From NCBI GenBank assembly GCA_016875735.1, contig VGOW01000033.1:1-40360 (forward strand): a stretch of DNA of 40,360 bases, read 5' to 3'. Made by a program: the position numbers and the translations under genes. The DNA is from Chloroflexota bacterium. GTDB lineage: Bacteria > Chloroflexota > Anaerolineae > Anaerolineales > VGOW01. The notes beneath the pieces are model-generated. The model searched no databases. It saw only the letters and a list, made by a program, of their open reading frames with translations, and had not been told where the DNA came from. This document shows, piece after piece, positions 1 to 8,074 of the stretch (positions are counted from its first letter, which is position 1; each line of letters begins with the position of its first letter).

Positions 1-123
1 ATTGATTTGGCTGACCAGAAGATACTGGCAATAGTCCAAGCGGGTGACGTTTTGAGTTTTGGGTCGCATACTCCCAAACTTATCGGCTTTTTGCCTGTTC
101 GTCAAACACTCAGTTTTGCGTAA
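1..123 (+). CDS. C-terminal 40 residues of an unidentified protein, possibly a transposase
   Basis: An open frame enters from the left edge and ends at a TAA at 121-123. I do not recognise the protein. Codon use is AT-richer at third positions than in rarA next door, which hints at foreign origin. The stop lies inside TTTTGCGTAAGTCCTA (116-131), whose reverse complement reads as an outward end of the GGACTTACGCA type. I associate that with insertion-sequence termini, where transposase genes often stop inside the terminal repeat. An IS right end is therefore a reasonable inference, but the other end is outside the window. The frame could also be chance. Confidence 0.3.
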   Translation: MDLADQKILAIVQAGDVLSFGSHTPKLIGFLPVRQTLSFA

Positions 124-137
124 GTCCTAAAAAACAG

Positions 138-1547
138 CTACCGCGCCATTCTGCGTTTGATGGCAATGACCTCGTCCACCGATAGATCGGGCAGATCGGT
201 GGCGGCCTCGATGTTCAACGCCCGGCGCTGGGCCTCGCGCCACCGCGCCAATCGATCTTTCACCGCCGCCTCGTATCCCTCCTCCGACGGATTGTAAAAA
301 TACGTGCCGAGCAGCGCGGTGGGCAAATACTGCTGGCCCACATGATGGCCTTCGCGTTCGTGAGGGTAAACGTACCCCTGTCCGTGTCCGAGTCCCTTCG
401 CGTCGCGATTTGAATCCTGCAAGTGGCGCGGCACGTCCACTTTGCCTTCCTTCGCAATTTTGTCGTAGGCTTTGAAGTATGCGCCGGTGCTGTTGCTCTT
501 CGGCGCGGTGGCGAGATACAGGGTGGCTTCCACAATGGGGAAGACGCCTTCGGGCATCCCCACATATTCGAACGCCTGCGCCGCCGCGTTGGCCACCACC
601 AGCCCCATCGGGTCGCCCAGCCCAATATCCTCTCCGGCCAAAATCAACAGCCGCCGCAAAATGAAGCGCGGGCTTTCTCCGGCATACAGCATCTTCGCCA
701 GCCAATACAGCGCGGCGTCGGGATCACTCCCGCGCACGCTTTTGATGAAGGCGCTGATCGTGTCGTAATGCGCGTCGCCGTCTTTGTCGTAAAGCACGGC
801 GCGGCGTTGAATCGATTCCTGCGCCACATCGAGCGTGACGCGGGTGACGCCGTCACCGTTTGGGGGCGTGGACTCGACGGCCAATTCGAGCGCGTTGAGC
901 GCGTTGCGCGCGTCGCCCCCGGCAATGTTCACGAAATGATCGAGCGCGTCGTCGTCGATCTGCACTCTGCGTTGGCCGTACCCGCGCTCGGAGTCGGCGA
1001 GGGCGGCGCGCAGAATCGCTTTCACCGCCTCGTCGCTCAGCGCGCGCAGTTGAAAGACGCGCGAGCGCGAGACAAGCGCGGCGATCACTTCGAAGTATGG
1101 GTTCTCGGTGGTCGCGCCGATGAGGACGATGGCGCCGTCTTCGACGTGCGGCAGAAGCGCATCCTGTTGAGCCTTGTTCCAGCGGTGAACTTCATCCACG
1201 AACAGGGTGGTGCGGATTCCGTTCAACTTGCGCCGCTCTTTGGCTTCGGCGATCACCGTTCGCAGTTCGGCCACACCGGCCAGCACGGCGCTGATGTTGG
1301 CGAAGTGAGAGCGGGTGGAATTGGCGATGATCTGAGCGAGGGTGGTTTTGCCCGTGCCGGGCGGCCCCCATAGCAGGATGGACGAAAAGAGTCGGTCGGC
1401 TTCGATGGCGCGGCGCAAGAGTCGCCCCGGCCCCACGATCTCCTCCTGCCCCACGAACTCATCGAGCGTGCGCGGGCGCATCCGCGCCGCGAGGGGGGCT
1501 TCGGTGGTCAGGCGGCGCGAGAGGGCGTGGTCGAAGAGGTCCATCAT
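138..1547 (-). CDS. rarA: Replication-associated recombination protein A (RarA/MgsA), AAA+ ATPase
   Basis: 469 residues, close to the usual family length. RarA is a clamp-loader-like AAA+ ATPase that acts at stalled replication forks. Walker A GPPGTGKT is at about residues 61-68 and Walker B LFVDEVH at about 115-121, followed by the family signature RWNKAQQD. The sensor region [11 protein letters not shown] and the C-terminal tetramerisation domain (ending near [21 protein letters not shown]) are present. I chose ATG 1547 over the upstream GTG 1580 because it forms a 4-base ATGA overlap with the stop of the HNH gene, which implies translational coupling. It is the last gene of a tight minus-strand set that starts with an AbrB-like fragment. 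Confidence 0.95.
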   Translation of the reverse strand: MMDLFDHALSRRLTTEAPLAARMRPRTLDEFVGQEEIVGPGRLLRRAIEADRLFSSILLWGPPGTGKTTLAQIIANSTRSHFANISAVLAGVAELRTVIAEAKERRKLNGIRTTLFVDEVHRWNKAQQDALLPHVEDGAIVLIGATTENPYFEVIAALVSRSRVFQLRALSDEAVKAILRAALADSERGYGQRRVQIDDDALDHFVNIAGGDARNALNALELAVESTPPNGDGVTRVTLDVAQESIQRRAVLYDKDGDAHYDTISAFIKSVRGSDPDAALYWLAKMLYAGESPRFILRRLLILAGEDIGLGDPMGLVVANAAAQAFEYVGMPEGVFPIVEATLYLATAPKSNSTGAYFKAYDKIAKEGKVDVPRHLQDSNRDAKGLGHGQGYVYPHEREGHHVGQQYLPTALLGTYFYNPSEEGYEAAVKDRLARWREAQRRALNIEAATDLPDLSVDEVIAIKRRMAR

Positions 1548-1972
1548 TCTTGCGGCGGCCACCAGCCCGCGCTTACCCACAATCGCCGGGCCACAACAAT
1601 CTCAGGGTTGTTCAGTTGCAACGCAACAACAGTGGCTCGTCCTCGAGGCGTTTTGCCGATGATAAGCGTGCCATCGCTGTTCCACTCGAAATGTTCAACC
1701 CAGACATCCAGTCGAGGGTTGAACAAAGGGACAGTGTCTCCTATATCGGGGTCACGCGCAGAAGTTAAGGCGCCCTTGAAGCCATTGCAACGATTGCAGG
1801 CCAACCACAAGTTTTCTTCGACTGACAGGCCGCCTTCGGCAATCGGCACAAGGTGCTCGATTGTCATCGGCATTCCAGCCAGTTCCTCACTTCGCAGACA
1901 ATAACCGCAACGATAGCGGGCCTGCTCGGCCACTTTTTGGCGCAGGGCTTCGGGAACGCGAGCAGAGGCCAT
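1544..1972 (-). CDS. HNH endonuclease family protein
   Basis: 142 residues with a zinc-ribbon HNH domain: CGYC near residues 22-25, the catalytic-type EHLVP near 39, and CNRCN near 58-62, giving two Cys pairs to hold the fold around the metal-binding His and Asn. The domain cuts DNA in this family; the target here cannot be read. The C-terminal half (residues about 75-142) is not recognisable. The upstream RHH-like gene ends TGA sharing its A with this ATG (1972), and the gene itself overlaps rarA by four bases, so all three are probably made from one message. A TTG at 1975 is a less likely start. Confidence 0.8.
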   Translation of the reverse strand: MASARVPEALRQKVAEQARYRCGYCLRSEELAGMPMTIEHLVPIAEGGLSVEENLWLACNRCNGFKGALTSARDPDIGDTVPLFNPRLDVWVEHFEWNSDGTLIIGKTPRGRATVVALQLNNPEIVVARRLWVSAGWWPPQE

Positions 1973-2400
1973 CAAGCAGCCAGGCTAAGTTGGTGCAGTT
2001 CGGCAGGGGTCGGGATTCGCAAGCCGCGAAAACGGAGCAGCACCGCCGCGCGCGCTTTGCGGAGCGTGATGAGATCAGCGGATTCTTGCAGAGCAGCCAA
2101 CTGATTATGCTCTGGCTCATTTAATTGTCCCGTTTTGTTTTTGTCGAGCAGGGTTTCAAGCGCACTTTGTCTATCGGCTGGCATTCTTTCCAGCATAACC
2201 CGCCAGAGCGCCTCATCGCTGAGAGCCTCGAGGGACACGAGTTCGGCTTGTGTATCGGCGGACAAGCCTTCCAGTGAAGGCAGGGATGTTTGCAGTGCAG
2301 TCAGGACAACGGCTTCGAGCGGCTGATTAGTGGCCTGAGCGGCGCGGCGGATTGGCTCATACAAAGTATCAGGAATCTGGATGGTAACTGTTTGAGTCAT
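1972..2400 (-). CDS. Ribbon-helix-helix-like N-terminal protein upstream of an HNH nuclease
   Basis: 142 residues, unnamed. The first 35 residues (TVTIQIPDTLYEPIRRAA) have the strand-helix-helix pattern of RHH DNA-binding antitoxins. The remainder is predicted helical and rich in Leu, Glu and Ala. Proteins of this shape are, as I recall, often paired with an HNH gene in Chloroflexota and cyanobacteria, which would fit an antitoxin-like or accessory role, but that is inference. Start ATG 2400 overlaps the stop of the preceding 74-residue frame (ATGA), and the stop shares a base with the HNH start. Confidence 0.6.
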   Translation of the reverse strand: MTQTVTIQIPDTLYEPIRRAAQATNQPLEAVVLTALQTSLPSLEGLSADTQAELVSLEALSDEALWRVMLERMPADRQSALETLLDKNKTGQLNEPEHNQLAALQESADLITLRKARAAVLLRFRGLRIPTPAELHQLSLAA

Positions 2401-2621
2401 GCGGCGGCATCCTTTCCTGCGAAGAGTATAACACGGGCAAGATGAGTTTGGCCGCGAACGGCTGACCGTTCATCGCGCTTTTCCCGCATCAACGCCTTCA
2501 ACAACCCGCGCCCTTTGTATTTCCCTCGCAGGCGGTGAATGTATCCGCGCGTGATAGGAGTCAAGACGATACGGCCTGCTTGCTCATCGATCTCAAAGTG
2601 AATGCGCACGCCAGCCTCCAT
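2397..2621 (-). pseudogene. C-terminal part of an AbrB/MazE-type antitoxin, N-terminus lost
   Basis: 74 residues starting GVRIHFEIDEQAGRIVLTP, which matches the second half of AbrB/SpoVT swapped-hairpin antitoxins. The tail (LRGKYKGRGLLKALM) matches the linker seen in VapB/MazE relatives. The first hairpin (the usual IPKEIR segment) is absent. Upstream of RLGMEAG the frame runs straight into the phosphodiesterase remnant, so the start was deleted. The ATG at 2621 sits within what would be the middle of the domain. The end overlaps the RHH-like gene by four bases, so the reading frame still serves coupling. It may be translated as a fragment, but DNA binding is unlikely. Confidence 0.5.
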
Positions 2622-3247
2622 GCCCAGCCTGCGGCCGGATCGAGATCGACTCGCTGGTAGGAGACGCCAAAGGCGTTGGCTCCAGCGGGCTGACCGGCCA
2701 GATCGTAGTTGACCAACACGCCGCGGTTGGAGAAGAAGTTGCGGAAATCAATGACCGGCCCCTGCAGGTTGTGGGTGCGCGCCCCCACCCATTCGACCGA
2801 AACAACTTTCTTGCCCGCGCGCTCGGCGGCCTGATGAAGGGTATCGGCCTGCAGAATGGATGCGCCCAGGCTTGTGCGATTGTTGAAGTTGGATTCGCCA
2901 GTGCGATGGAAGGTGTTGTTGGTGGAGCCGTGTTCGCCGGGCCACGTGCCGGTGGCCAGCGTGTACCAGCCCACGCCCGTGTTGGGCGGGAAGCCCTGCA
3001 GGAGGCCGTTATCGCCGTGGACGCCGTCGTGCACGAGTTCGGCATAAGTGGGCATAAGGCCTTCATCGGCATAACGCTCCATGAGGTCGGGCCTCATGCC
3101 GTCGGAGACGAAGAAAATGACTTTGCTCACCGGCAGTTTGTCATCCTTCACCGCAACCGACTCACGAGGAGCCGCCGTAGCTGGAACATAGGCAATCCCC
3201 AATACAACCGCAAGTATCACAACAGCATTCAATAGTTTGATCTTCAT
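2561..3247 (-). pseudogene. Truncated type I phosphodiesterase / alkaline-phosphatase-superfamily protein
   Basis: Starts at ATG 3247 behind a strong GGAGGAGG site, with a signal peptide (KIKLLNAVVILAVVLG...ATAA). The first metal-binding motif FFVSDGMRPD and the nucleophile-bearing segment YTLATGTWPGEHGS are clear, as is the later VDLDPAAGW. Family members run to 450 residues or more and carry further metal ligands (DxxGH and His) in the missing C-terminal half. Homology stops at about 2630, exactly where the AbrB-like frame begins; the last 20 or so residues before the stop at 2561 are antitoxin DNA read in the wrong frame. It is a secreted enzyme gene cut by a deletion, so activity is unlikely. 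Confidence 0.75.
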
Positions 3248-3549
3248 AATCCTCCTCCATTGTGCTATCAGCGATAAGCGACTGGGTGCGCAAATCACAC
3301 TCAATCGCCTATTACTAACGGTTCCATTCCCCGGGATAATCTGAAGTCAACGAGCAACAAACTGCACAAGGTCTATGCGGGTTAGGCGTGTGGGCGAACG
3401 CTCACCTCCTTCACAAGCAATAGTCATAAACTGCCAATGTCGGGGTGATTTAGTCCAGTTATGTCACAAATGCTCTTCCTTCGCGCATTTTCAACGTTTC
3501 TTCGCGTAAGTCTGGATCAAGTGAAGATGGAATTCGCAGGGCAGTGCGG
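3248..3549. other. Gene gap between two decayed secreted-protein genes
   Basis: About 300 bases. It must hold the promoter of the phosphodiesterase remnant on the minus strand. I see no RNA gene, no convincing terminator and no ORF that looks coding. Confidence 0.4.
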
Positions 3550-4042
3550 TTATGGCGTAACGTCGAATGTGGCAAGCCAATCCAGATCGTCGGCGCGATC
3601 CACGCGGTACACGCCGCCGGTACCGGCGCAGTTGCCGTTGATGCCGAAGGAAGTGACGCCGCCAACCACGTTGGAATTACCAATGAAGTTCGGGCCGCCC
3701 GAATCGCCAAAACAGGTGCCGCCGGTGTTGGCGTTATTGGACAGCAACAGCGAGAAGTCGCCGGTGAAGCCGGTGTTGATTTGGAGCAAATGAGGGTAGG
3801 CTACCATGCGCTCACGAATGGCAACGGTCTTCCATGACGCTGCATCGGGGAAACTCTTTTGGAGGCCATAACCAACAGCGGTAAAGGTTACATCCTGCTG
3901 TCCGCGTTTGTTCTTTAACTTGTCCAATTGATCCGTGGCCGTTGCCATCCAGCTCGCCGTCGGTGACGGCGCCGGCCGAGGTGATGGTGATCGCCAGCAT
4001 CACCATCGCGGCGATCAGAGCATAGAGTAGTTTTTTGTTCAT
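3550..4042 (-). pseudogene. Trypsin-like serine protease with an internal deletion
   Basis: The 5' part (ATG 4042, AAAAGGAA upstream) encodes a signal peptide, MNKKLLYALIAAMVMLA, and the mature start VTDGELDGNGH typical of S1 proteases. The 3' part, in another frame, runs from about 3940 to TAA 3550 and carries the Ser motif TCFGDSGGPNF, the S1 pocket region (GGVTSFGINGNCAGTGGVYRVD) and a normal C-terminus. The join at about 3931-3940 removes the segment that should hold the catalytic His (TAGHC) and Asp, roughly 100 or more residues, and shifts frame. The protein cannot be an active protease. The clean junction resembles that in the neighbouring phosphodiesterase. Confidence 0.8.
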
Positions 4043-4456
4043 TTCCTTTTCTCCCGTGTTGAGAGTCTCCTCGTTGGTTGGATAGGTGCTAGAAATTGCT
4101 AAAACAATCGATCCGTTGATGCCGAGCAACACGTTCAGTCTTGAGGTATCACCTCCTTTGGGTGTACGCCGACTCGAGAGATAAACAACAGGGTGCCGCC
4201 CTCGATAACGCTGCCTCCTTGGCGCTTTCTCGATGAAAGCAGACATTGGTTTTGTAAAATCTGTTCGGGAAGACCAGTAAACCCACCCACTCCGATCCTA
4301 AATACCGTCGCTGGTTTGGAAAAGTTACAGGTTGTTGGCGTTAGTTGGCAATGATTTTCATCGACGCATTTGCCGATTCACGGCACTTTCGCCAAAATAT
4401 CAAGAATCACACAATCAGTGCAGATAACCACAGATTTCCAACAAAGGAGCGTCTTT
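4043..4456. other. Divergent intergenic region
   Basis: About 410 bases between the protease remnant (minus) and the PH-like gene (plus). Short frames here show no homology I recognise. Promoters for both sides must lie here, but I cannot pick a confident -35/-10 pair. No hairpin-plus-T-run is visible. Confidence 0.4.
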
Positions 4457-4882
4457 ATGGGCGTCAAATTGCGAGACGGAGAGAAACTGCTTTACGACAA
4501 AGAGCGCGTGGATTTTGCGGTGTATAAATCTGCCCCGGCCATCCATGCGGCGGGTTCGGTGCCCGGCCTCCACAGCATCAAACTGTACATCACCGACCGC
4601 CGGGTGATCGTTCAAGGGGCAATACTGGGCGGCGTCCAGATCGCCGAGTTCGATTTGTGGTACCCGGGCAAAGTCGGGTCGCCGGAAGAAGACATGCTGG
4701 AAAAAGTGACCGCCGGATCGGGCAAGCCGGGCGGCCCATACGTTCACCTGATCGCCCGGGCCAATGAACACGGCCCACTTCGATCCGATGTCGCCGAGTT
4801 GTACATTTACACCGAGGATGCCAGGCGAATCGTGGAATTGCTCGAACTCAACCTCGCGCCGCCGCCCACCGAGTGGCGGTAA
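4457..4882 (+). CDS. Conserved protein with a PH/GRAM-like fold pattern
   Basis: 141 residues, unnamed. The start ATG 4457 follows AAAGGAG at 4443-4449, which decides against the in-frame start at 4370. The segment HSIKLYITDRRVIVQ followed by EFDLWYPGK resembles bacterial PH-like (GRAM-type) domains, in which a ...LYLTNRRLI... strand is diagnostic. No signal peptide or membrane segment. It is followed by its own terminator, so it is monocistronic. Function unknown. Confidence 0.7.
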   Translation: MGVKLRDGEKLLYDKERVDFAVYKSAPAIHAAGSVPGLHSIKLYITDRRVIVQGAILGGVQIAEFDLWYPGKVGSPEEDMLEKVTAGSGKPGGPYVHLIARANEHGPLRSDVAELYIYTEDARRIVELLELNLAPPPTEWR

Positions 4883-4902
4883 GCCGCTCACCGCCCTCAG
4901 CC

Positions 4903-4937
4903 AGCCATCGGCGACTTCGATTGCCGGTGGCTTTTTT
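4903..4937 (+). terminator. Rho-independent terminator after the PH-like gene
   Basis: GCCATCGGC (4904-4912) pairs with GCCGGTGGC (4923-4931) with one G-T wobble and an extra A-T pair, then T6 at 4932-4937. Confidence 0.85.
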
Positions 4938-4949
4938 ATTGCCGGGGGT

Positions 4950-4978
4950 TTGGCACACCTCATCAGATCAGGTACAAT
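4950..4978 (+). promoter_or_regulatory. Sigma-70-type promoter of phoU
   Basis: TTGGCA at 4950-4955 and TACAAT at 4973-4978 with a 17-base spacer. The ATG at 4977 lies inside the -10 box, which rules it out as the phoU start. Confidence 0.75.
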
Positions 4979-5009
4979 GCCGCCTCCTGATTATGTGAGG
5001 AATCTCCCC

Positions 5010-5675
5010 ATGCCACCCTCCACCCGCTCCATGCTGGATCGCGAATTCAGCGCTATTCAACACAACATCCTCCGACTCGGCAGTTTGGTTGACTCTGCCA
5101 TCGCCCGCTCGATACAAGCGCTCAAAGAACAGGATGTGGAATTGTCGAAGCAGATCGTCATTGACGATCAGGCCATCAACGATCTGCGATTCACCATCGA
5201 AGAGGAATGCCTTGCCCTCATCGCCACCCAACAGCCGATGGCCAGCGATCTTCGCGCCGTGATCTCGGCCATGAATATCGTGAATGATATGGAGCGCATG
5301 GGCGATCACGCCACGGGCATCGCCAAAACGGTGATCCGCATGGGCGGCGAGCCTCTGCTCAAACCGCTGGTCGATATTCCGCGCATGGCCGATCTGGCTC
5401 GCGGGATGCTGAAGAAGTCGCTCGACGCTTTTCTCGCCCGCGATGCCGAGTCGGCCCGCGCGGTCGCCGATCAAGACGACGAGATCGATCACCTCTACAA
5501 TCAAATCTTCCGCGAACTACTCTCATTCATGATCGAAGACCCGGCCACCACCACGCGCGGCACCTATTTGCTGTGGGCGGCTCACAACCTCGAGCGCATC
5601 GGCGACCGGGCGACCAACATCGCCGAGCGGGTGATCTTCATGACCACCGGCACAATGAAAGAGTTGAACAAATAG
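5010..5675 (+). CDS. phoU: Phosphate transport system regulatory protein PhoU
   Basis: 221 residues, normal for the family: two similar three-helix halves. Each carries the metal-cluster type motif: MNIVNDMERMGDHATGIAK in the first half and AAHNLERIGDRATNIAE in the second (E/DxxxD pattern). PhoU links the Pst transporter to PhoR and limits phosphate uptake and signalling. No pst or pho genes are near, so it is an isolated copy under its own promoter. ATG 5010 has GTGAGG upstream and is the first start downstream of the predicted transcription start. Confidence 0.95.
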   Translation: MPPSTRSMLDREFSAIQHNILRLGSLVDSAIARSIQALKEQDVELSKQIVIDDQAINDLRFTIEEECLALIATQQPMASDLRAVISAMNIVNDMERMGDHATGIAKTVIRMGGEPLLKPLVDIPRMADLARGMLKKSLDAFLARDAESARAVADQDDEIDHLYNQIFRELLSFMIEDPATTTRGTYLLWAAHNLERIGDRATNIAERVIFMTTGTMKELNK

Positions 5676-5767
5676 AGCCTATCTCTACCTCTTTCCAGGT
5701 GGCCGTCACCTTCTAACAGGATGCGGTTGACCAAAACAGCGCAAGGCAACCTTGTGACATTTTGCAA

Positions 5768-5797
5768 TTGACGCCCTCTCTTTCCCCGCGTTATAAT
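5768..5797 (+). promoter_or_regulatory. Promoter of the FMN-riboswitch transcript
   Basis: TTGACG (5768-5773), 18 bases, TATAAT (5792-5797). The aptamer begins about 13 bases after the expected transcription start. Confidence 0.85.
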
Positions 5798-5816
5798 CTT
5801 GGCAACCAAATATAAA

Positions 5817-6028
5817 ACCTTCGGGGCAGGGTGCAAATCCCGATCGGCGGTATATCGGCCACACGCTGAAAACGTTTCCCATCAGGCGACAGCGTCACGA
5901 TGAGCCCGCGAGCCGGTTTCCCAATTAGCACGATCCGGTGAAATTCCGGAGCCGACAGTAATTCGCATCTCGTAGGGGCAGGCCTTGCGCTTGCCCATTG
6001 AATGCGATAAGTCTGGATGAAAGAAGGT
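5817..6028 (+). promoter_or_regulatory. FMN riboswitch (RFN element)
   Basis: P1 ACCTTC (5817-5822) pairs with GAAGGT (6023-6028). Between them are the conserved RFN blocks in order: GGGGCAGGGTG near 5823, ATCCCGATCGGCGGTA near 5837, GAGCCCGCGAGCC near 5900, GATCCGGTGAAATTCCGGAGCC near 5932, GACAG, and GTCTGGATGAAAGAAGG near 6011. This element binds flavin mononucleotide and normally represses riboflavin synthesis or import when FMN is plentiful. A GC-rich terminator follows 45 bases later, so control is probably at transcription. The P5-P6 side carries an extended variable insert (about 5960-6000), longer than usual. Confidence 0.95.
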
Positions 6029-6073
6029 AGCATCAGTTCGCAGTGGCGCGGGCTGTGCTGTATGTTTGCGCGT

Positions 6074-6116
6074 CCCCGAGGGCCGCGGGCCTTTGCCCGC
6101 CGTCGTCGGGGTTTTT
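6074..6116 (+). terminator. Riboswitch-controlled intrinsic terminator
   Basis: Outer stem CCCCGA (6074-6079) with TCGGGG (6106-6111), inner stem GCGGGC (6085-6090) with GCCCGC (6095-6100), then TTTTT (6112-6116). It lies between aptamer and permease, the right place for an FMN-dependent off switch. Confidence 0.85.
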
Positions 6117-6208
6117 AATTTTCGCGCATCGAGCATGGGCGGGCGGTTTCGATCCGCGCCTTTGCCTCGCCGTGCCCCGCAGGTGAACGAGACTGCAAGG
6201 CATTTTTT

Positions 6209-7021
6209 ATGGCTGTCGCAAACCCGCTCAACACACCTATTCCTTCGGAGCCAAACTTCAAGCCGCGCTCTCTGCGCGCGCACCGGCTGTTGTTGCTGCC
6301 CGTATCGCTGGCAGTGATGCTGTTGGTTTGGCAGAGCGCAATTTGGATCAACGGCTTCCCGGCTTTCATTCTTCCGCCGCCCGCCCGCGTGTGGCAACGA
6401 ATGATCATCGCCCTGAGCGATGGAACTTTGCTCCGGCACACGGCCATCACCCTCAGCGAATCGCTGGGCGGGCTGGCCGTGGGGCTAGCCGTGGCCGCGG
6501 CGCTGGGTTACCTCCTGGCCCGCTCGCGCACGGTCGAGCGGCTTCTCGCCCCGTACATTGTCGCTTCGCAATCCGTCCCCGTTGTCGCCATTGCGCCTCT
6601 GCTCATCATTTGGTTCGGCTCCGGCCTCACCTCCAAAGTTCTCATCTGCGCCCTCATCGTGTTCTTCCCCGTGCTCATCAACGTCATCGTTGGCGTGCGC
6701 TCGGTGGAGCCCGACCTGCGCGATCTCATGCGCACCCTGCGCGCCAATCGCTGGCAGCTCTTCTTTCATCTCGAACTGCCGGCGGCCATGCCCATGCTCT
6801 TGGGCGGGTTGAAGATCGGCGCGACCCTCTCGGTGATCGGCGCGGTGGTGGGCGAGTTCGTCGGCCCCAACAACGGGCTCGGTTCCCTCATCACCGCCGC
6901 CCGCAACCAGTTCGACACCGCCCTCGTCTTCGTCGCCGTCATCGCCCTCATCGCCATCGCCATGGGAATGTATGGAACGGTGGCGCTGCTGGAAAAGATA
7001 CTGCTTGCATGGAAAGACTAA
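6209..7021 (+). CDS. ribX: RibX-type ABC transporter permease (riboflavin or precursor uptake)
   Basis: 270 residues of the binding-protein-dependent permease family (BPD_transp_1, ThiX/SsuC-like). About six membrane segments: one near 28-45, then 85-105, 118-135, 140-160, 200-220 and 235-258. The coupling-helix EAA-type loop is at about 165-200 (VEPDLRDLMRTLRANRWQLF...LPAAMPMLLGGLK). ThiX-like permeases with an upstream FMN riboswitch have been described as RibX of the riboflavin importer RibXY in Chloroflexi; substrate assignment rests on that riboswitch. First gene of a three-gene unit. The ribosome site is weak (AAGG at 6197-6200). Confidence 0.85.
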   Translation: MAVANPLNTPIPSEPNFKPRSLRAHRLLLLPVSLAVMLLVWQSAIWINGFPAFILPPPARVWQRMIIALSDGTLLRHTAITLSESLGGLAVGLAVAAALGYLLARSRTVERLLAPYIVASQSVPVVAIAPLLIIWFGSGLTSKVLICALIVFFPVLINVIVGVRSVEPDLRDLMRTLRANRWQLFFHLELPAAMPMLLGGLKIGATLSVIGAVVGEFVGPNNGLGSLITAARNQFDTALVFVAVIALIAIAMGMYGTVALLEKILLAWKD

Positions 7022-7038
7022 CTTTTGGAGACAAACCG

Positions 7039-8013
7039 ATGCGAAAACTTCTTACCCTCATCTTCACCGCCGCCCTCGCCGTTGCCTGCGCCGGGAGTCC
7101 GACTCCGGCCCCCACCGCCGCGCCGCTCACACACGTCAAACTGGCGATGGGCTACATTCCCGATATTCAGTTCGCGCCGTTTTATGTGGCGGAGGCGAAA
7201 GGTTACTTTGCGGAACAGGGCATCGAGATCGAATTTGTGACCATGTTCGAGAATGACGCCGTTCCGCTGGTGGGCGCCAACGAGCTGCAGTTTGCCAACG
7301 TGAGCGCCGAGCAGATCATTCAAGCGCGGGCGCAGGGCCTGCCGGTGGTGTACGTGATGAAGTGGTGGGAGCAGTATCCGGTCGCCATCGCCTCGAAAGC
7401 CGAACTTGGAATCAAAACGCCCGCGGATCTCGCCGGGCGCAAAGTGGGACTGCCCGGCCTCTACGGCGCATCGTACATCGGCTGGCAGGCATTGCTCAAC
7501 GCCGAGGGCCTGCCCGACGACGCCGCCCAACTCGAATCCATCGGCTTCACTCAAGCCGAAGCGATCTCTGCCGGAACGGTGGACGCGGCGGTGGTGTACG
7601 CCAACAATGAGCCGGTGAAACTCGCCGCCGCAGGCGAGCAATTAAATGTGATCGTCGTCGCCGACTACGCGCAGTTGGCGAGCAACGGCCTCGTCACCAA
7701 TGAGCAAACGATCAAATTTCATCCCGAACTGGTGAAGGGCATGATCACCGCCGCGCTCAAAGGGCTGGCCGACACCATCGCCAACCCCGATGAGGCCGTT
7801 CAACTTTCGCTCAAGCACATCGACCCCGCGCCCGACGCGGCCATCGCTCGCAAAGTGCTCGATGCCTCCATCGAAATGTGGAAGACGGATTCCCCCGGCG
7901 TTTCCGATAAAGCGCGGTGGGAGGTCACACACGCTGTTCTGCTCGACATGGGATTGATCACCTCGCCGATTGATCTTGAGCAAGCGTTTACGAATGAGTT
8001 TGTGAAACCGTAA
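7039..8013 (+). CDS. ribY: RibY-type substrate-binding lipoprotein
   Basis: 324 residues with a lipoprotein signal: MRKLLTLIFTAALAVAC, lipobox AVAC with Cys17. An NMT1/THI5-like periplasmic-binding domain follows: KLAMGYIPDIQFAPFYVAEAKG, then GIEIEFVTM, then NELQFANVSAEQIIQA and LAGRKVGLPGLYGAS. This family binds thiamine precursors or, when under FMN riboswitches, riboflavin. A Pro/Thr-rich tether follows the Cys. Start ATG 7039 has TTTTGGAG nine bases upstream. It overlaps neither neighbour but is clearly in the permease operon (17-base gap). Confidence 0.85.
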   Translation: MRKLLTLIFTAALAVACAGSPTPAPTAAPLTHVKLAMGYIPDIQFAPFYVAEAKGYFAEQGIEIEFVTMFENDAVPLVGANELQFANVSAEQIIQARAQGLPVVYVMKWWEQYPVAIASKAELGIKTPADLAGRKVGLPGLYGASYIGWQALLNAEGLPDDAAQLESIGFTQAEAISAGTVDAAVVYANNEPVKLAAAGEQLNVIVVADYAQLASNGLVTNEQTIKFHPELVKGMITAALKGLADTIANPDEAVQLSLKHIDPAPDAAIARKVLDASIEMWKTDSPGVSDKARWEVTHAVLLDMGLITSPIDLEQAFTNEFVKP

Positions 8014-8014
8014 A

Positions 8015-8073
8015 GCGTGAAGCGGGGGCGTGAAGCGATCCCGCCTCACGCTCCACGCCTCACGCTCCACGCC
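8015..8073. repeat. Heptad inverted element A, between ribY and the ATPase
   Basis: Right arm is four exactly phased heptads, TCACGCT/CCACGCC twice (8046-8073), ending one base before the ATPase ATG. The left arm (8015-8037) holds GCGTGAA twice, the inverse of the same unit. It replaces any Shine-Dalgarno sequence for the ATPase and could fold as a hairpin inside the operon message. Confidence 0.75.
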
Positions 8074-8074
8074 A

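Noticed and set aside
423-1373. A 316-residue plus-strand frame opposite rarA
   Set aside because: It is the antisense shadow of a well conserved AAA+ gene; GC-rich DNA gives long open antisense frames, and it has no recognisable domain or ribosome site.
4764-5009. Longer phoU starts (4764 and 4977)
   Set aside because: 4764 lies in the preceding gene; ATG 4977 overlaps the -10 box of the phoU promoter and would not be on the message.
5791-6439. Minus-strand frames over the riboswitch
   Set aside because: They overlap a clearly structured FMN aptamer and terminator and show no protein signature.
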